54,714 nucleotides of DNA, taken from positions 55,953 through 110,666 of the forward strand of contig RWJK01001792.1 in NCBI GenBank assembly GCA_004335835.1. Direction: 5' to 3'. Position 1 is the stretch's first letter, and every line of letters starts with the position of its first letter. Below the pieces are notes generated by a model. That model did not search any database. It was not told where the DNA came from and was given only the letters and a program-made list of their open reading frames with translations. Positions 49,752 to 54,714 of this stretch are shown here, one piece after another. The DNA is from Scenedesmus sp. ARA3 (lineage: Eukaryota > Chlorophyta > Chlorophyceae > Sphaeropleales > Scenedesmaceae). The position numbers and the translations under genes are program-made.

Positions 49752-51647
49752 CCAAAGGCCGCTTGGCAGTTGCCTGCTGTGCACCAGCTTCCATCTGGGA
49801 GCATTGCGCAGCAGCCGGGACTGCTGAGTCGGCAGCTGCCAGCCTGCTGGTGGCAGCACCTACTGCGGCCGCTTTGCTGCTGCTGGGCTTTGCAGCCTTG
49901 AACATAGATGCTATTGACCGTTGACTGGGGTCAGCAAACCGCTTCAGCAGGTCCCGCCACATTGGACATGCCTGCTGCTGCTGCTGCTGTGATTGCTGGC
50001 CTGATCCAACTGCTGCTGCTGCTTCTGGTGGCGGAAGCTGCAGTTCCAGCATGAGGGGCGCATGGTCGCTCCATTTGGGCGGCATGTTAAGCAGCACCTC
50101 ACATGACTGCAGGTGATCCAGCAGCTGCTTGCTGCACAGCGCGTAGTCAATGCGCAACCCCTGCACACATAGATGAACGACCGTGCACATGATCAGCCAC
50201 TCATCTGCCGGCGAAGCCTGTAACTGGCTTCTTCAACGGGCAGAACCAACACCTACAGGCAAGCGGTCAAGTGCCATGCTCCCGTACCTCTGCCAACCGC
50301 ACACACCGCCAGATGCACAGGCACCTGCCTGTCCTGCAAGCTACAAGCTGGCACCGTGCTGCCCATTTGACATGCACAACACTGCTGAGGTAATCATGCG
50401 ACTTCAGCGTTGCCACAGGCTGCTCATCACGTTCCTGCGTGACTCACCACATTGAAGGCGCGTGCGCTCGTCTTCTCATCCCACACTGTGTACACGCCCT
50501 CCTGCTGCGGGTGCAGGCGCCGCCAGCTGTCATCCAGCGTTTGAATCAGCTGCTGCAGCGCCTGCAGCTCGCTTTCAGCATACAGGGTATCCCAGCTGAT
50601 GGCGCTGTGCACGTCACGCGCCTCTGCTGCTATGTTGAAGTCGCCGACAGCAATCACCTGCGCAGGGCAGGCGGAGTGTGCGATTACGGTGCAAGATACC
50701 GGGTGGCTTGGGGTCGGCCACACGCATGCAGAACCGCTCCTGCCAATCCTCAACATCACTGCCAGCTAAGCTAAGCTGGCAGCAACAACAAACACAGGAG
50801 ACTCAGCCTGCATGCACAGCAGCTGCCCACCTGTGGAGCAGCACACCCATGTACTCTGCAGGGCTTGCAGGAAAGCCAGCCTAGCTGGCAGCAAAACAAT
50901 ACACAAGCAGAGTAGCACAGCATAGCAAACATGCTGCATCCACACCACCTGCCCACCTGCCGCCCACCTGCCCAGCAGCGCATCGACCGCTCCTGCAAAA
51001 GGCTTGCAGGAAGGCCATTTTGTCCGCGGGAACCACACCAAGCAGACACAACACAGCATAGCAGAGCACAGCACAGCCTACAGGCACTAATGCACAATTC
51101 ATGCCCACCTTCCGCCCACTTCCTAGCGGCGCATCAACCCGCTCCTGCAAGGCTTGCAGGAAAGCCAGTTTGTCCGGCAAAGCCACACCAAGCAGACACA
51201 ACACAGCACAGCGCAGCTCAGCCCAGCCCACAGGCACTACACACAATTCATGCCCACAGCGCTTACAGGAAGGCCAGCTTGGCAGGCACAATCACACCAA
51301 GCAGTCACAACACACAGCCACCACTACATAGCAGCTGCCCACCTGCCGCCCACTGCCCAGCAGCGCATCAACCCTCTCCTGCAGGGCTTGCAGGAAGGCC
51401 AGCTTGGCAGGCAGCCTCGCTCGTGCTGTCCTGTCCCCGGCATTCGGCACGTACACATTGAACAGCACGAATGCGCCATGGTCCGTGATGAGCGCCCTGC
51501 AAAAGCGGCAGCAACAATAAGAAAAGCAGCAGCATCCACAGCAGCAGTTGCGGTTACCACTCAAACTCCAGCCAATGGTAGCAAGCCCACCACTGGCTAG
51601 GGTGGTGCCTGATGCCTGCCGTGCAAGACCAAGCAGGGTGCCTGAGC

Positions 51648-51680
<33 letters not shown>

Positions 51681-51774
51681 CACCTGCCCTCCCGCTCGCA
51701 GCCCTCTGCCAGCAGTGTGTCAGCCTCAGCGCTGACTGCAGCACACGCCTCACGAGCCCAGGTGGTCACACCTG

Positions 51775-51806
<32 letters not shown>

Positions 51807-53312
51807 CCAATTGTGTGTGGATGTGCCCGGTTTTTGAGCATCTGCTGCGTCACATGTGCTGTTGTACGCTGTCAAGCAGCATATATTGTGTCTGGTGGCG
51901 TCTCCTAATCACCGGCTTGTTTGCCTTGTCATGACAAGGCAAACATGATGTTGGGAGGAAAGACATTCTATAGTTGACCAGAGAGCTCACCGCTGTATCC
52001 TGTCTTGCCTTCAGAGCATGCCCAGTAAGACTGCAGGCAGATGAAACAAGTGCAGGGCGCAGCAGAGCAAACACAAGATACTGCATTCGCTCTGCTTGCA
52101 ACAGGGTGATCCAAGAGGACAAGTCAAAAGCAGCGGTTGATTAGACACACAAAGGTGCTGGCATAGCAGCTGCTGCGACAGCATACAGCTGTTGGTTAAT
52201 GAACACAGCAGCTATGCAACCAGCAAGTGTACAGCACGCTCCTCCGACCGCCAAACCTGGTACCCCGGCACCACTACAAGCTCTTTTGTCAGCTTCTGCT
52301 GAGGCAGCTTGACCTCCTGCAATTCGGCAAGAATTGTAACAACTTTGTAACAATGTTGTAACAATGTTGTAACAGTGCCAAGGTGCACAGCAACGATTTG
52401 CTGCTGTTGCTGCTGCCGTCGCCCTGCCCCTGGCCCTGCTGCGCCTGCTGCTGCAAAACTCCATGCCCATCATGTCTGTGCTGCCACCACTGAAACTGCA
52501 ACTGCTGCTGTTGCTGCTGCTGCTGCTGTTGCTGCTGATGCGCAGCTTCGTTCCCTTAGTGCCATGCCAGTGCAACTGCAGCTGCCAACGCTCCTGCAAC
52601 TGCCACTGCACATGTCACTGTTGCTGGCCCCATTTTGGCTGCTGCTGCTGCTGCTGCTGCTGCCGCCGCTGCTGCTGCTGCTGCGCACACCTGCATGCAC
52701 ACGATGTCTGCATCCAGGTGCTTGAAGAACGCCTCCTGCAGCAGCAGCAACAATATGCTCATGCTTCGATGTGTTACAAATCAGTAAAGTCGCTAGCCTG
52801 TGTGTGGAGCTTGCTGCTGCTACATGTGCTGCTGTCAGTCTCATGTGGTAACAGCCGCAGGCGCACAGTAGCGCCTGCTGGTTGCTGTGCTGTTCTTGCC
52901 ACGGGAGCATGCCGTGCCTGCTGGCGCTGCTGCAGCAAGGCCGGCTGCACTGCAGGGCGCATTGCTGCTGCTGCTGCTGCTGCCTGGCTCACCAGGGACC
53001 CATACTTCAGGTTGATGTTGCGCACTGTCGGCACCTGCAGCAGCAGCAGCACGCATCACTCACAAAGCGTGTGATGCACCCGACTGTCACATGTGCACAT
53101 GCAGCAACCGTGTGGGCAAGTGCTGAATCAATGGGGTGGCGGTGGCAGCGCAGCACAAGCTGCATCGTACGGGTGGCTTTACAGCGCATATTGGTGCTGC
53201 GTGTTGAAGCACCCATCAGGGCAGGATAATCATAATGTTACAGCATGCCATGCATACTACAGGCCTTGATATCACTCACCAAGCTGTTGACGTTCCAGCA
53301 GAAAATGCGCAT
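49180..53312 (-). CDS. AP endonuclease 2-like (exonuclease III family)
   Basis: APE2 proteins cut at abasic sites and trim 3' ends in base-excision repair, with PCNA. Nine exons give 550 aa: 53280-53312, 52993-53034, 52691-52735, 52257-52316, 51991-52030, 51684-51771, 51343-51496, 50448-50657, 49180-50160. The start MRIFCWNVNSL is the family's N terminus with its metal-binding Asn. Then come HLDADIVCMQEVKLP (metal Glu), GKTGYSGVTTW, NVYVPNAGD, VIAVGDFNIA, GLRIDYALCSKQLLDHL and KWSDHAPLMLEL with the final Asp-His. KTGYSG and the long C-terminal tail point to APE2 rather than APE1. The tail (about 260 residues, Gln/Ala/Ser-rich) carries PCNA-box-like QRSIASMF and QASLHAFL, the latter next to the stop. 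The GRF zinc finger common in APE2 is not seen. Likely nuclear. Confidence 0.9.
49483..49529. repeat. CTG/CAG tract encoding poly-Gln in the APE2-like tail
   Basis: CAG in gene sense, read as glutamine. Neighbouring runs at about 49391-49421 and 49712-49750 encode Ala. Confidence 0.85.
50850..51300 (-). repeat. About four partial copies of APE2-like exon 7, 3' end
   Basis: The exon end (RLPAKLAFLQALQERVDALL then GSGRQ and gtgggc, edge 51343) recurs in gene order near 51255-51290 (short), 51103-51180 (DKLAFLQALQERVDAPLGSG), 50960-51030 (DKMAFLQA with a frame break) and 50850-50890 (ARLAFLQALQ). Intron blocks with cacaacacagcatagcagagc are shared. Spacing is about 110-140 bp. Confidence 0.9.
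51652..51680. repeat. CAG/CTG run beside an APE2-like donor
   Basis: CTG in gene sense, just after the exon 6 donor at 51683. A second run at about 51776-51806 lies just before the exon 6 acceptor. Confidence 0.8.
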
Positions 53313-54036
53313 GCTGAGGGATGCACCTGCTGCAATTGCAGGAGCTAGCCGGTGGTCCCCACAAGTCCAGAGATGTACTGCTGGGTTGCTGCAGGTTACA
53401 AGCTGCTATCATACAGACATCGTAATAGCATATGAGCTGTTCAATGTCGGCAGTTCAAACAGCCGGATGATTGTGGGCTGACAATCAAACAGCAGTAACA
53501 ACAGCAGGCCTGCTGCTGCTGCTGCTTGCTGTTTGTTGCTGCTGCTGCCGCTGCTCCAAGCAGGCTCGTTGTAGTCAAGCAGTGCTACTGCATGGAAGAT
53601 CTGGCACCGGGGTTGGGTTCGCAAAGCAGCACAAATGATCCCACGACAGGCACAGACAGTAGTGTACAGGCCAGACACCAGCAGACGCAACAGAGAACAG
53701 ATGAATGCCGGAACAGCAAACCAAAGATGTGCGGTTTATGACATAATGGTTTCTCGGCGAAGCACTGCTGTCACATGGGCCCTCCGTGGTTCGGAACGGG
53801 TGGGGACCTATGGTGACAGAGGTGGTGGTGAAAGACACAGCTGACATATCACGACATCTCAATTTTTACACATAATATCATAGTATATGCGTGCTTGCCT
53901 ATCGGAGCAAGCACAAGTAGGATCGGCCGAGCAGTACGGTACAGCTCGTGGCGCGCAAGCTCCATCCAGCCAAGAGCCAGCCAGAAGCAACTACATGCAG
54001 CATAAATAACCACAAACGTTCGAAATAACCGGCCGC
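53313..54036. promoter_or_regulatory. Divergent promoter region, APE2-like and PC-esterase-like genes
   Basis: These 724 bases separate two divergent start codons. The part at 53850-54030 is AT-richer. No clear TATA box or other motif was recognised. Confidence 0.45.
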
Positions 54037-54714
54037 ATGGCGCACGCGGGCATCCTGGTGCTCGCTGGCGCCTTGCTGGCTTTGTGCAGCAGCACAGCTT
54101 TGGCACAGCAATCGGCGCCAGCATGCCCCGTCAAATACAACATGCAGAGCAACAGCAAAGAATTCGACCCGCTGCTGCTGGGTGGCGTGTACGATAGATG
54201 CGAGTCTGGTTGCCAGCCAAGGACAGACACATGGTGAGTGAAGACGCAGCAATGTGGCAAGCTATCTTGCACAAAGCAGATGATCTAGCTACTCAAAGTA
54301 AACGGCAAAAACTGCAAAGCAGAAAACACAGGAGCCTTGGCAACTCAGAGGGTCTGGAGAATTTCAGCAGCATCACTGGCAGCAGGAGTTGGTAGCGATG
54401 CATTGAGCAGCAACTGTGGCCGGGACCCTCTCCTGACAGATGCAGCGCAAAGGGAAAATCCAGACATTCACTCACTAATTTCAACCTCCTGCAGGAGTGA
54501 CATGTGCAAGGCAGACCCTGATGAGCTGTCAACCATCAACGTGTGTGAGCGCAGCCAGCGGCAGTCCATCCTGGAGGTGGCTGACGTGGTCAGCAGCGGC
54601 GCCATCAGCGCCTTCAGCCCCTGCGAGCTGCACTCATTTCTGGGCAACAGGACGCTGTGGCTGGTCGGGTGAGTGGGGATTCGGCGGCTGGGCAGCAGGC
54701 AGGCAGGCAGGCAG
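54037..54714 (+). CDS. Secreted protein with start of a PC-esterase/TBL-like domain, 5' part
   Basis: Two exons are visible: 54037-54233 and 54495-54668, joined in phase 2, with another phase-2 donor (gtgagt) before the window ends. A signal peptide (MAHAGILVLAGALLALCSST) is followed by a Cys-containing segment. Exon 2 ends SPCELHSFLGNRTLWLVG; in PC-esterase/TBL-like proteins a comparable phrase precedes the GDS catalytic block, which here would fall in the next exon. Plant members O-acetylate wall polysaccharides; the algal role is open. The family call is tentative because the catalytic residues lie outside the window. Confidence 0.55.

Noticed and set aside
49035..49859. GRF zinc finger encoded in another frame past the APE2-like stop
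   Set aside because: No C/H pattern of a GRF finger appears in the frames after 49180; the long minus frame is a shadow of the real exon.

Overview
The window looks like nuclear DNA of a green alga, most likely Chlorophyceae and probably Sphaeropleales (Scenedesmus/Tetradesmus-like). The reasons are: many short exons joined by GT..AG introns with ctgcag-type acceptors; plant or algal proteins (zeta-carotene desaturase, plastid-type Obg GTPase, GH9 cellulase with CBM1-like modules, MYND proteins); TGTAA motifs downstream of several genes, the usual chlorophycean poly(A) signal; and very dense CAG/CTG repeats. Species is inferred, not proven.

Layout: Obg-type GTPase 5' part (-, 1-1027); LEA_2-domain membrane protein (-, 2396-5259); zeta-carotene desaturase ZDS (+, 5784-12340, 11 exons, 585 aa); type I sulfatase with long low-complexity extensions (+, 13760-24243, 16 exons, 1396 aa, one unresolved gap in an intron); GFA/CENP-V-like protein (+, 25098-26816, 5 exons, 152 aa); GH9 endoglucanase with two CBM1-like modules (-, 28554-36714, 14 exons, 869 aa); an unidentified Ala/Gln/Leu-rich protein (-, 37602 to about 39664); nicotinate/nicotinamide mononucleotide adenylyltransferase (+, 39744-43042, 6 exons, 358 aa); a stand-alone MYND finger piece (+, 43575-43868); a MYND-finger protein (-, 44936 to about 48480); an APE2-like AP endonuclease (-, 49180-53312, 9 exons, 550 aa); and the start of a secreted protein resembling PC-esterase/TBL proteins (+, from 54037, cut by the window end). 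For the six long models, every exon junction was checked by hand for phase and the summed length is divisible by three.

The genes are ordinary housekeeping and cell-wall functions and do not form one pathway. The striking signal is structural. In at least six of the genes the introns hold tandem partial copies of exon edges, in units of roughly 100-135 bp. The polarity is almost constant: copies upstream of the intact exon carry its acceptor plus 5' coding portion, and copies downstream carry its 3' coding portion plus donor. The introns are therefore arrays of decoy splice sites. Other points are an 8-nt and a 7-nt micro-exon each needed to keep frame, four tandem 17-bp copies of one splice donor, a tendency for sense-strand CTG runs to abut acceptors and CAG runs to follow donors, and an unusual sulfatase active-site motif.
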